Shown here piece after piece: positions 1-6,250 of a stretch of 11,191 nucleotides of DNA (positions within the stretch are counted from its first letter, which is position 1; each line of letters starts with the position of its first letter). Source of the DNA: Akkermansia muciniphila (GTDB lineage Bacteria; Pseudomonadota; Gammaproteobacteria; Burkholderiales; Burkholderiaceae_C); assembly GCA_943327015.2 (NCBI GenBank), contig CALPVM020000046.1:1-11191 (forward strand), in the 5' to 3' direction. The notes beneath the pieces were generated by a model. The model was not told the origin of the DNA. It saw only the letters and a list, made by a program, of their open reading frames with translations, and searched no databases. Made by a program: the position numbers and the translations under genes.

Positions 1-1
1 C

Positions 2-85
2 AGCTACGTTTTCTATGCCTACAACTGCCCTGCATGGGAATGGAGCGGAGTCTACCAAAATGAGAAGATATCAGCCAATGCGTGA
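2..85 (+). CDS. Possible C-terminal tail of a truncated upstream gene, unidentified
   Basis: An open frame enters from the left edge and stops at TGA 83-85, giving 27 residues rich in aromatics, with a segment reading YNCPAWEWSGVY. The dense Tyr/Trp/Cys content could be a genuine protein end, but a stretch this short proves nothing and no family is recognisable. A different frame of the same strand is open from 15 to 236 (73 codons). It has no convincing ribosome binding site, and its stop lies inside the hairpin of the tRNA-His terminator, so I do not consider it a gene. Confidence 0.2.
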   Translation, partial: SYVFYAYNCPAWEWSGVYQNEKISANA

Positions 86-210
86 AGTCGCTGGAATAAG
101 TGCTACGGTTTGGTTACCAATGGGAGATATTCTCGCAATTGCAGCTGATAGAGGGCATTCGCTGGCACTGGATTTGGACAAGTTGCCTACAGATTGCCTA
201 CAACCTCACC
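86..210. other. Unassigned sequence downstream of the tRNA-His terminator
   Basis: This stretch lies beyond the terminator that ends the minus-strand tRNA-His transcript. I find no convincing gene on either strand. The visible structure is a tandem pair of TTGCCTACA at 183-191 and 194-202 (period 11). A third partial copy, TGCCTACAAC at 16-25, matches 196-205. It could be spacer, the decayed edge of a mobile element next to a tRNA, or the tail of a gene outside the window. Confidence 0.4.
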
Positions 211-244
211 AAAAACAAAAAAGCCCAACCTTGTGAGTTGGGCT
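211..244 (-). terminator. Rho-independent terminator after tRNA-His
   Basis: Read on the minus strand, a perfect 8-bp stem (AGCCCAAC at 222-229 against GTTGGGCT at 237-244) with a 7-nt loop is followed by a T-run interrupted once by G (the A-run at 211-222 on the plus strand). It lies 17 nt past the encoded CCA of tRNA-His and is the natural end of the ppiD/tRNA-His transcript. On the plus strand the hairpin is followed only by a mixed AT-rich stretch, so activity in that direction is doubtful. Confidence 0.85.
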
Positions 245-260
245 AAGTTGTTAATTTAAT

Positions 261-336
261 TGGGGTGGCTGATGGGGCTCGAACCCACGACAACAGGAAT
301 CACAATCCTGGACTCTACCAACTGAGCTACAGCCAC
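261..336 (-). tRNA. tRNA-His (anticodon GTG)
   Basis: On the minus strand a complete cloverleaf folds. The acceptor stem is GTGGCTG with CAGCCAC and the D stem is GCTC/GAGT. The anticodon stem is CAGGA/TCCTG around loop TTGTGAT, giving anticodon GTG, and the T arm carries TTCGAGC. The discriminator is C73 and the CCA end is encoded (TGG at 261-263 on the plus strand). The base before position 1 is G (c337 on the plus strand). This is the G-1 that pairs with C73, the histidine identity element, so the mature RNA probably starts at 337. It lies 32 nt after the ppiD stop on the same strand and is followed by a terminator, which suggests co-transcription with ppiD. Confidence 0.96.
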
Positions 337-368
337 CGTAGCGTTAAATTATAACCTGAATATTTGCT

Positions 369-2294
369 TTACAAACCGGTTGTGGGCGCTTCCTTGGCTG
401 GTGCGTCTATTTTCATTTGCACTTTTGCACGGTCTTTAAGCAAGTTGTAGTAAGCCTGATTTTCAGCACTGGCAAACCATTGGGCAAATTGGGCGCGTTC
501 TTGTTTGGACTTTAAATCAGCCGATGCCGGACGTGGCAATACCTGGTTAATTTTGACCACCAGATAGCCTGCGTCACCTTGGTCTACGCCCACCCATGCT
601 GGCAAAGTCGATGTATCGGCACGAAGTACCGCGTCAAGAGCCGTACCCTGCAATGCTTGGGTTTGGTCACGCGCGACTACGACCGATGCAGGCAGGCTCG
701 CGGTGGCAGGTGCTGCTTTCCATGCCGCAAGCTTTTCTTTACCTTCTTTAAGTGCAAGCTCGGCCGAGCGCTTAGCATTAAGGCGATCGCGTACGCTGCT
801 GCGTACTTCAGCCAAGGGCAACGTACGCGCCGGTGTGTACTGCACAATGCGCGCAGATGCCAACTGGTTTGCAGCAATTTCTACAGCCTCGGTATTGTTC
901 TTTTTTTCCAGCGAATCTGCAAAAAATAAAGCTGTCAACAGTTTGGCGTTACCAATCACACCTGCGCCCTGCGGCGTGGCTGTGCGCTGCACGTTGCTGG
1001 CGGTTTTAATCTCTAATTTCAGGCGCTCAGCCACGGGCTTGAGGCTGTCAGACTGCTCGTATACACTGTTAGTAAACACTTCGGCCAATTCGGCATACTT
1101 GCGCTGCGCTTGCTGGGTTTTTAATTCAGCCTCCATTCCTGGGCGCAGTTCTTCAAAACTACTTTGCTTAGGCACTTTAATGTCAGTGAGTTGGATAATG
1201 TGGTAGCCAAACTCGGATTCCACCACGTTACTCACCTCACCCTTTTTCATAGAAAAAACGGCATCTTCAAACGGCTTGACCATAGCGCCACGGCCAAAAA
1301 AGTCTAAATCACCGCCATTAGGAGCAGAGCCTGTATCTTGCGAATTTTTGCGCGCCACATCAGCAAAAGACTGTGGCGCTTTGCGCACTTGCTCTAACAG
1401 GGCTTGGGCGCGTGCCTTGGCTTTTTCGCGGTCAGCTGCAGGCGCATCTTTAGACGCATTTAACAAAATGTGGCTGGCTCGGCGCTCTTCTTTACCACTG
1501 TAACGCTGGGCGTTTTGCTCGTAGTACGTTTTAAGATCGGACTCGTTCAGGGTGATGGTTTTTTTAATGGACTCCAAGTCGAGCACCACATATTCGATAT
1601 TGGCAGATTCAGGCGCCTGAAAGTTGGCGGCATTGTCTTTGTAGTAAGCCTCAAGGTCGGCATCTGACACATTGACCTTGGTAGCAAAGTCTGCCGGTTT
1701 AAAACGCACCATTTGTACTTCGCGTTTTTCAAAAAGCGCCTTCATTACAACGTCAGTTACAGCCTTGGTGGCAAATGCGGTACCAACAACACCCGATTCC
1801 AACTGACGCATAGAAATATCGGAACGTACTTGCTCTTCCAGACCTTCTGGCGTCAAGCCAATGCTAGCAGCCAATTGGCGGTAGCGCTCCATATCTAAAC
1901 TACCATCCGGCTTGCGTAAAGCTGCAATGGTTGGGTTTTGCTGTAACTCACGCGCCAATCGAGCGTCAGTGGTAGAGAGGTGTGTGTTTTGAATAGCATC
2001 AGTCAGCACACGGTCGCGCACCAAGCGCTCTAAGGTTGCATAACGTGCTTGAGGGGTATCAAAAAACTTGACATCCAAACCGGGCATGGAGGCGCGCATT
2101 CTGTCTACCTCACGCTTATGGGCGTCGTCCCATTCGGTTTGGGTAATTTTTTGACTGCCTACCTTGGCGACTGTAGCACCAGTGCTGCCCATGCCTTTGT
2201 AGCCATCAACCCCCACCAGCACAAACGCCGGGATGATGAGCAAAAACATGACAAACATCATGATTTTGGTGTGGTTGCGAACAAAATCAAACAT
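369..2294 (-). CDS. ppiD: Periplasmic folding chaperone PpiD (SurA N-terminal and parvulin PPIase domains)
   Basis: This is an inner-membrane-anchored periplasmic chaperone that helps outer-membrane and secreted proteins fold as they leave the Sec translocon. The protein has 641 residues (E. coli PpiD has 623). A short cytoplasmic N-terminus (MFDFVRNHTK) precedes one membrane segment at about residues 11-30. A SurA-like chaperone region spans roughly 40-260. One parvulin-type rotamase domain follows at about 270-372, recognisable by RRASHILL, NGGDLDFFGRG and FGYHIIQL. A helical C-terminal chaperone segment completes it. I chose the ATG at 2294 because GGAG sits 7 nt upstream and the family N-terminus begins there. 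The frame stays open to 2435, but that extension is a translation of the tRNA-Val gene. PpiD proteins often have weak or no isomerase activity, so chaperoning is the safer role. Adjacency to hup matches the hupB-ppiD order of E. coli. Confidence 0.95.
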   Translation of the reverse strand: MFDFVRNHTKIMMFVMFLLIIPAFVLVGVDGYKGMGSTGATVAKVGSQKITQTEWDDAHKREVDRMRASMPGLDVKFFDTPQARYATLERLVRDRVLTDAIQNTHLSTTDARLARELQQNPTIAALRKPDGSLDMERYRQLAASIGLTPEGLEEQVRSDISMRQLESGVVGTAFATKAVTDVVMKALFEKREVQMVRFKPADFATKVNVSDADLEAYYKDNAANFQAPESANIEYVVLDLESIKKTITLNESDLKTYYEQNAQRYSGKEERRASHILLNASKDAPAADREKAKARAQALLEQVRKAPQSFADVARKNSQDTGSAPNGGDLDFFGRGAMVKPFEDAVFSMKKGEVSNVVESEFGYHIIQLTDIKVPKQSSFEELRPGMEAELKTQQAQRKYAELAEVFTNSVYEQSDSLKPVAERLKLEIKTASNVQRTATPQGAGVIGNAKLLTALFFADSLEKKNNTEAVEIAANQLASARIVQYTPARTLPLAEVRSSVRDRLNAKRSAELALKEGKEKLAAWKAAPATASLPASVVVARDQTQALQGTALDAVLRADTSTLPAWVGVDQGDAGYLVVKINQVLPRPASADLKSKQERAQFAQWFASAENQAYYNLLKDRAKVQMKIDAPAKEAPTTGL

Positions 2295-2313
2295 GCAAGA
2301 GCTCCGAGTAGAA

Positions 2314-2346
2314 ACAAAAAAGGCGAACCATTGATGTGTTCGCCTT
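2314..2346 (-). terminator. Rho-independent terminator between tRNA-Val and ppiD
   Basis: On the minus strand, AAGGCGAAC (2346-2338) pairs perfectly over 9 bp with GTTCGCCTT (2328-2320) around a 9-nt loop and runs into TTTTTT. It begins 15 nt after the tRNA-Val CCA end and finishes only about 20 nt before the ppiD start codon. It would end the hup/tRNA-Val transcript, so ppiD must rely on read-through or on a promoter lying within the tRNA or hairpin. Confidence 0.85.
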
Positions 2347-2361
2347 GATGATTGAGGGTGG

Positions 2362-2437
2362 TGGTGGGTGATGACGGGCTCGAACCGCCGACCTACGCCT
2401 TGTAAGGGCGCCGCTCTACCAACTGAGCTAATCACCC
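2362..2437 (-). tRNA. tRNA-Val (anticodon TAC)
   Basis: A full cloverleaf is encoded on the minus strand. The acceptor stem is GGGTGAT/ATCACCC and the D stem GCTC/GAGC. The anticodon stem GCGCC/GGCGT surrounds loop CTTACAA, giving anticodon TAC. The T stem is GGCGG/CCGTC with loop TTCGAGC. The discriminator is A and CCA is encoded (TGG at 2362-2364 on the plus strand). The 5' end is only 13 nt past the hup stop codon, so the tRNA is most likely cut out of the hup messenger by RNase P and 3' processing. Confidence 0.96.
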
Positions 2438-2450
2438 CACCCGTAAACTG

Positions 2451-2726
2451 CTAGTAGTTTAACGCATTTTTGAATGATTTTCCAGCTTTGAACTTAGGAA
2501 TTTTAGTTGCTGGCACTGTCATTGGCTGCAATGTGCGGGGATTAATCTGTTTGCGCACACCGCGGCGCTGAACTTTAAACGATCCAAAGCCAATCAGTGA
2601 CACCGCCCCGCCCTTTTGCAAGGTGGTTTGCACCGCATCTATGTAAGCATGCAAAGCCAGTTTGGCTTGTGCCTTGGTAATGCCGGCTTGACTAGCCATG
2701 TGGGCAACCATTTCTGTTTTGTACAT
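2451..2726 (-). CDS. hup: HU-family DNA-binding protein
   Basis: This is a small histone-like protein that binds and bends DNA as a dimer and organises the nucleoid. Its 91 residues match the family length. Helices span about 1-38. The signature GFGSF (46-50) opens the beta-arm region, where N62-P63 marks the arm tip with the proline that intercalates between base pairs. The end, PATKIPKFKAGKSFKNAL (72-89), is the typical HU C-terminus. The arm tip reads QINP where most HU proteins have GRNP, so one basic contact is missing, although neighbouring R54, R55, R58 and K59 remain. The start is fixed by a perfect AGGAGG (2737-2732) 5 nt before ATG. It lies 25 nt after pgsA and 13 nt before tRNA-Val. 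A standalone HU is likelier than IHF, given the gene neighbours. Confidence 0.93.
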   Translation of the reverse strand: MYKTEMVAHMASQAGITKAQAKLALHAYIDAVQTTLQKGGAVSLIGFGSFKVQRRGVRKQINPRTLQPMTVPATKIPKFKAGKSFKNALNY

Positions 2727-2751
2727 GCCACCCTCCTCTGGATTTTAAAAT

Positions 2752-3327
2752 TTAACGCGCACGCGCCCGAATTTCAGGTATGGCCTTTTGCAGGTAATAC
2801 ACCATGGACCACACTGTAAAGATGGCAGCGATCCAAATGAGCCAACCGCCCCACACACGGGTGTCGATCAGACCAAACAAGAGTCCATCAAACAACAAAA
2901 AAGGTATTGCCACCATTTGAACCGTGGTTTTGAGCTTACCAATCATGTGTACCGCCACACTTTTGGATGCACCAATTTGCGCCATCCACTCGCGCAGAGC
3001 AGAGATAGCTATTTCGCGACCAATAATAATGAGCGCGACAAACACATCCGCACGCTGTAAGTGAACCAATATCAAAAGGGATGCACACACCAAAAATTTG
3101 TCAGCCACTGGATCTAAAAAAGCGCCAAAAGACGAGGCTTGGTTAAGCTTGCGCGCCAAATAACCGTCAAGCCAGTCAGTTAGGGCGAAAACCACAAACA
3201 GCACCGTAGCAATCAGATTTTTTTGCGGCTGCGCAGCCAAATAATCGGGCAGATAAAACACCCCCACAATCAGGGGAATCGCAAAAATCCGCGTCCAGGT
3301 CAAGATGGTTGGAATAGTGGTAAACAT
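2752..3327 (-). CDS. pgsA: CDP-diacylglycerol--glycerol-3-phosphate 3-phosphatidyltransferase
   Basis: This inner-membrane enzyme makes phosphatidylglycerophosphate from CDP-diacylglycerol and glycerol 3-phosphate, the committed step to phosphatidylglycerol and cardiolipin. The 191 residues carry the complete CDP-alcohol phosphotransferase motif: D54-G55-x2-A58-R59-x8-G68-x3-D72-x3-D76, whose aspartates bind the metal ions. Hydrophobic segments before and after it (about 7-24, 37-53, 78-100, 132-148 and 160-178) fit the multi-pass fold. The N-terminus TIPTILTWTRIFAIPLIV is typical of PgsA rather than of phosphatidylserine or phosphatidylcholine synthases. The ATG at 3327 follows a TAAGG at short spacing. 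uvrC ends 18 nt upstream on the same strand, and the uvrC-pgsA pairing is widespread in proteobacteria, which supports a shared transcript. Confidence 0.94.
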   Translation of the reverse strand: MFTTIPTILTWTRIFAIPLIVGVFYLPDYLAAQPQKNLIATVLFVVFALTDWLDGYLARKLNQASSFGAFLDPVADKFLVCASLLILVHLQRADVFVALIIIGREIAISALREWMAQIGASKSVAVHMIGKLKTTVQMVAIPFLLFDGLLFGLIDTRVWGGWLIWIAAIFTVWSMVYYLQKAIPEIRARAR

Positions 3328-3345
3328 GGCCTTATTGTGGCACGG

Positions 3346-5274
3346 CTAATGCAGCGCGCGGTAAATTTCTTCAGCTAATTCGCGAGAAATTCCGTCGACT
3401 CCTGCAATATCCTGAACGCTTGCCTGTGCAACACCACGTACACCACCAAAACGTTGTAGCAGTTTGGCACGTCGCTTAGGCCCCACACCTGATATGTCTT
3501 CTAGCTGGCCACCGCCCACACGCACTTTGGCGCGTTGCGCCCGCATGCCTGTAATGGCAAACCGGTGTGCCTCGTCGCGTATTTGCGCGACCAACATCAA
3601 CGCAGCCGAGTCTGCGCCAAGGTACACTTTTTCGCGACCATCGGCAAACACAAGCTCTTCCAAACCCACTTTACGGCCATCGCCTTTTTCTACGCCCACA
3701 ATGCGAGACAGATCCAAGCCCAAACTGGTAAATACGTCAGCCGCCATGCTGACCTGCCCTTTTCCGCCATCCACCAGCACCAAGTCGGGCATTTTGGCGG
3801 GATCTGTTTTGCTGTAGCGGCGCGTCAGCACTTGGCGCATGGCTGCGTAGTCGTCGCCAGGGGTAATGCCTTCAATTTTAAAGCGGCGGTATTCTGACGA
3901 CTGCATGGCATGGTGCTGAAACACCACGCACGAAGCCTGCGTTGCTTCGCCAGAGGTATGCGATATGTCAAAACACTCAATCCGTAGTGCATCCAAATTA
4001 TCGGGCGTAGCTTCTAAGGTTAAGTCGAGTGCGTCTACCAAGGCACGGGTGCGCGCTTGCTGCGAGCCCTCTTCTGCCAGCAACCGTGCCAGTTGCAACG
4101 CAGCGTTAGTTTGGGCCATGTCCAGCCAAGCGCGACGCTGCTCACGCGGCTGAAATACTGCAGATACCTTTTGCCCCGTTTGTTGCATTAATGCAGCCAG
4201 CAAATCTTTGCTTACCGGCTCACTTACCACCAGCACTGAAGGCAAAGGCACTTGCAAATAATGCTGGGCAATAAACGCTTCCAGCACTTGGGCTTCAATG
4301 GCAATAGCTTGTTCAGCATCCTCCGCTTGCCCCAATACGCTTGCATCTTCTAGGTGCACCGGAAAATACGGCCGGTCGCCCAAATGCCGCCCGCCACGCA
4401 CCATCGCGAGGTTGACACAGGCCTTGCCACCCTGCACTTTAACGGCCAATATGTCTACATCGCGGTCTGACACATTGTCCATAGCCTGCTGGTGCAGCAC
4501 ATTAGAGAGTGCGGCTATCTGGTTGCGCAGCTCAGCCGCTAGTTCAAACTCCAGCCTGTCCGCATGGGCGAGCATGCGAGTTTCCAGGTCTTTGAGCACA
4601 CCTTGTACTTCGCCTTGCAAAAACTTTTCGGCATTGGCTACATCTTGTGCGTAATTTGCAGCGTTAATATGCCCCACGCAAGGCGCGGTGCAACGTTTAA
4701 TCTGGTACAACAAACATGGGCGGCTACGGTTAGCAAATACAGCATCTTCACAGGTGCGCAGCCTAAAGATTTTTTGCATCAGCACAATAGCTTCTTTGAC
4801 CGCCCAAGCGCTGGGATACGGGCCATAGTAGCGGTGCTTTTTTTCTACCGCCCCGCGGTAATACGAAACGCGCGAAAACTCTGCGGGTTGTGGGCTGGTA
4901 CTTATTGAGACTGGAGCTGGGGTTTTAGAAATTTCAGCCCGACCGGAAAGCTTGAGATAAGGATAGCTTTTGTCATCCCTAAACAAGATGTTGTATTTGG
5001 GATTGAGCGTTTTGATAAGGTTGTTTTCAAGCAACAAGGCCTCAGCCTCAGACCGCACCACGGTGGTTTCCAGCCGCACAATTTTGCTAACCATGTGCCC
5101 GATGCGGGTGCCCCCATGGTTTTTTTGAAAATAGCTGGAAACACGCTTTTTCAGGTTTATGGCTTTGCCAACATAAAGCACCTGGTCTGAAGCATCAAAG
5201 TAGCGGTATACCCCAGGCAGGGGCGGCAAAGCAGCTACATCATGCAGCAACGATTCGGGATGCGTAGGGTTCAT
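3346..5274 (-). CDS. uvrC: Excinuclease ABC subunit C
   Basis: This is the dual endonuclease of nucleotide excision repair, cutting on both sides of a lesion held by UvrB. The 642 residues carry all expected parts. The GIY-YIG nuclease (about 17-95) has GVY at 21-23 and YVG at 34-36. Four cysteines, C175, C187, C195 and C199, match the iron-sulfur ligands described for UvrC. A UvrB-binding UVR motif lies near 222-257. The RNase H-like nuclease shows ECFDISH (D436), LVDGGKGQ (D502) and DEAHRFA (H570). A helix-hairpin-helix pair spans about 590-642. Residues 111-135 form a Ser/Pro-rich insertion that most homologues seem to lack. The start ATG overlaps the stop of the lipocalin gene (ATGA) and has no strong Shine-Dalgarno, which points to translational coupling. 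Confidence 0.97.
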   Translation of the reverse strand: MNPTHPESLLHDVAALPPLPGVYRYFDASDQVLYVGKAINLKKRVSSYFQKNHGGTRIGHMVSKIVRLETTVVRSEAEALLLENNLIKTLNPKYNILFRDDKSYPYLKLSGRAEISKTPAPVSISTSPQPAEFSRVSYYRGAVEKKHRYYGPYPSAWAVKEAIVLMQKIFRLRTCEDAVFANRSRPCLLYQIKRCTAPCVGHINAANYAQDVANAEKFLQGEVQGVLKDLETRMLAHADRLEFELAAELRNQIAALSNVLHQQAMDNVSDRDVDILAVKVQGGKACVNLAMVRGGRHLGDRPYFPVHLEDASVLGQAEDAEQAIAIEAQVLEAFIAQHYLQVPLPSVLVVSEPVSKDLLAALMQQTGQKVSAVFQPREQRRAWLDMAQTNAALQLARLLAEEGSQQARTRALVDALDLTLEATPDNLDALRIECFDISHTSGEATQASCVVFQHHAMQSSEYRRFKIEGITPGDDYAAMRQVLTRRYSKTDPAKMPDLVLVDGGKGQVSMAADVFTSLGLDLSRIVGVEKGDGRKVGLEELVFADGREKVYLGADSAALMLVAQIRDEAHRFAITGMRAQRAKVRVGGGQLEDISGVGPKRRAKLLQRFGGVRGVAQASVQDIAGVDGISRELAEEIYRALH

Positions 5275-5813
5275 GGCGCATGCTTGGTACGTTCCAGCCG
5301 GTTTACATCAAAACCTTGCTCCGAGAGACGCTGCAACAAAGCAGAGTACGCGTCCGGGTTAACGTTGGGACTGCGCGCGAGTATCCACAAGTAGTCTCTT
5401 TGCGGCTCACTCACAGCGGCTAGTTGGTAGTTGGCATCAAGGTCAATCACCCAATAATTGCCCCAGACAAATGGAAACATCGATAACCACGAAGGCGCAA
5501 AACGCACCTGCAACTTGGGCGAAGCAGCAGCACCTAACTGCCTGGCTTCACCGATGGCCACCTCCATATCATCTTTGTCTGTTTTGCAGCGATTAATCAC
5601 CTGCAGACTATCTGCGCTCAGCAAACGGTATTCTGCTTGCGTGTTGGCTACACATTTTTTTTGAAACCGGTTGGGGTATTTTGCAACTTCGTACCACGTA
5701 CCCATATAACGGGGCACATCCAACACAGAGATGGTTTTCAGTGCAGTTTTAGGTTGGGCATGCAGCGCCCCACAGACGCACAAAGCCACCAAGGCAGCAA
5801 CAAAAAATTTCAA
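5271..5813 (-). CDS. blc: Bacterial lipocalin (Blc-like), TTG start
   Basis: This is a small beta-barrel protein that binds lipids such as lysophospholipids or fatty acids in the envelope. It has 180 residues: a signal peptide (1-19, predicted cut after AHA) and then the lipocalin signature MGTWYEVAKYPNRFQ, with G38-T-W40. Further landmarks are C54 and C76 (VINRC), which could form a disulfide, YWVIDLD (120-126) and YLWILAR (141-147). The E. coli protein is an outer-membrane lipoprotein. Here no cysteine has a lipobox, so a soluble periplasmic form is expected. The start is TTG at 5813, supported by GGAG 7 nt upstream and by the signal peptide beginning exactly there. No ATG could replace it without losing the signal peptide. 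The Shine-Dalgarno overlaps the stop of the gene before it, and its own stop overlaps the uvrC start. Confidence 0.92.
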   Translation of the reverse strand: MKFFVAALVALCVCGALHAQPKTALKTISVLDVPRYMGTWYEVAKYPNRFQKKCVANTQAEYRLLSADSLQVINRCKTDKDDMEVAIGEARQLGAAASPKLQVRFAPSWLSMFPFVWGNYWVIDLDANYQLAAVSEPQRDYLWILARSPNVNPDAYSALLQRLSEQGFDVNRLERTKHAP

Positions 5814-5817
5814 GCGA

Positions 5818-6129
5818 TTACTCCGTTTTCACCACATTCAAGCCGACTTTTTCAGACCACCAGGCCAAGCCTACCAGAAGCATGCGTTTGTCATCCACAA
5901 ACGAGGGTTTTTTACCTTCAAACAGATGGCCAGCAAACTGGAAACCCCAGCCTACACTGAACATACTTACCGCCAATGGCAAGCCCAAAATAGTGGCGCC
6001 TACCGGAATAGATGCAGCGATCATGGGAATGCCGACCTTGTGACACCACTGATTGCGCGGGTCTTGGTGGTCGTTTTTATAGCTTTGCAGCAGTTGTTTC
6101 CATTCTTTATTAAGCTTGATGGGTAGCAT
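5818..6129 (-). CDS. Mpo1-like (DUF962) small membrane protein
   Basis: The 103-residue protein has the two hallmarks of the DUF962/Mpo1 family. One is an N-terminal H21-x2-P24-x-N26-x3-H30-x2-G33-x-P35; the other is GHLFEGKKP with H68 and E71. Two hydrophobic stretches (about 35-50 and 52-66) suggest a hairpin in the membrane. Yeast Mpo1 is an iron-dependent dioxygenase that shortens 2-hydroxy fatty acids by alpha-oxidation. The histidines that would hold the iron are present, but the substrate in bacteria is unknown, so only the family is assigned. The ATG at 6129 follows AAAGGTG. It is the first gene of the minus-strand run and is divergent from the ParA-like gene. Its stop lies 4 nt before the lipocalin start, so the two are surely co-translated and may both act on lipids. 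Confidence 0.88.
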   Translation of the reverse strand: MLPIKLNKEWKQLLQSYKNDHQDPRNQWCHKVGIPMIAASIPVGATILGLPLAVSMFSVGWGFQFAGHLFEGKKPSFVDDKRMLLVGLAWWSEKVGLNVVKTE

Positions 6130-6250
6130 GGGTCACCTTTGAAATGTATTTTTGATAACTAACGATTAAAGTGTAACTGCAGCTGACAGGTTTGTTACAT
6201 TTAATCAATGTGCACGAAAATTGCTTTGTTGTTGGCTTTTAGGAAAATAC
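6130..6250. promoter_or_regulatory. Divergent promoter region between DUF962 gene and ParA-like gene
   Basis: This 121-nt AT-rich intergenic stretch must contain the leftward promoter for the DUF962-blc-uvrC run and the rightward one for the ParA-like gene. I see no pair of -35 and -10 boxes good enough to place either start. TTGTTA (6192-6197) with GAAAAT (6216-6221) is a weak rightward candidate. The Shine-Dalgarno of the ParA-like gene is AGGA at 6241-6244, 6 nt before its ATG. A large inverted repeat occupies the centre. Confidence 0.6.
6164..6206. repeat. 13-bp inverted repeat, candidate operator
   Basis: GATTAAA-G-TGTAAC (6164-6177) faces GTTACATTTAATC (6194-6206). After allowing one bulged G at 6171, all 13 bases of each arm are complementary. 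The inner TGTAAC/GTTACA half-sites start 22 bp apart, about two helical turns, which suits a dimeric regulator. The 16-nt centre contains the overlapping palindromes CTGCAG and CAGCTG. No T-run follows on either strand, so it is not a standard terminator. Confidence 0.6.

Noticed and set aside
15..236. 73-codon open frame at the left edge
   Set aside because: It has no clear ribosome site and no recognisable family, and its stop falls inside the tRNA-His terminator hairpin.
703..1206. 167-codon plus-strand frame opposite ppiD
   Set aside because: It is antisense to a well-supported gene, with Ser/Ala/Arg-rich low-complexity content and no domain. It is a shadow frame.
2295..2435. In-frame extension of ppiD by 47 residues from an ATG at 2435
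   Set aside because: The added residues are a translation of the tRNA-Val gene and its terminator. The family N-terminus and a good Shine-Dalgarno identify ATG 2294.
2742..2747. TAAAAT upstream of hup as a -10 box
   Set aside because: It would place the start of transcription on the Shine-Dalgarno itself, and no -35 box is correctly spaced.
6221..6250. Longer start for the ParA-like gene
   Set aside because: The ten extra residues lack a ribosome site upstream, while AGGA stands correctly before ATG 6251.
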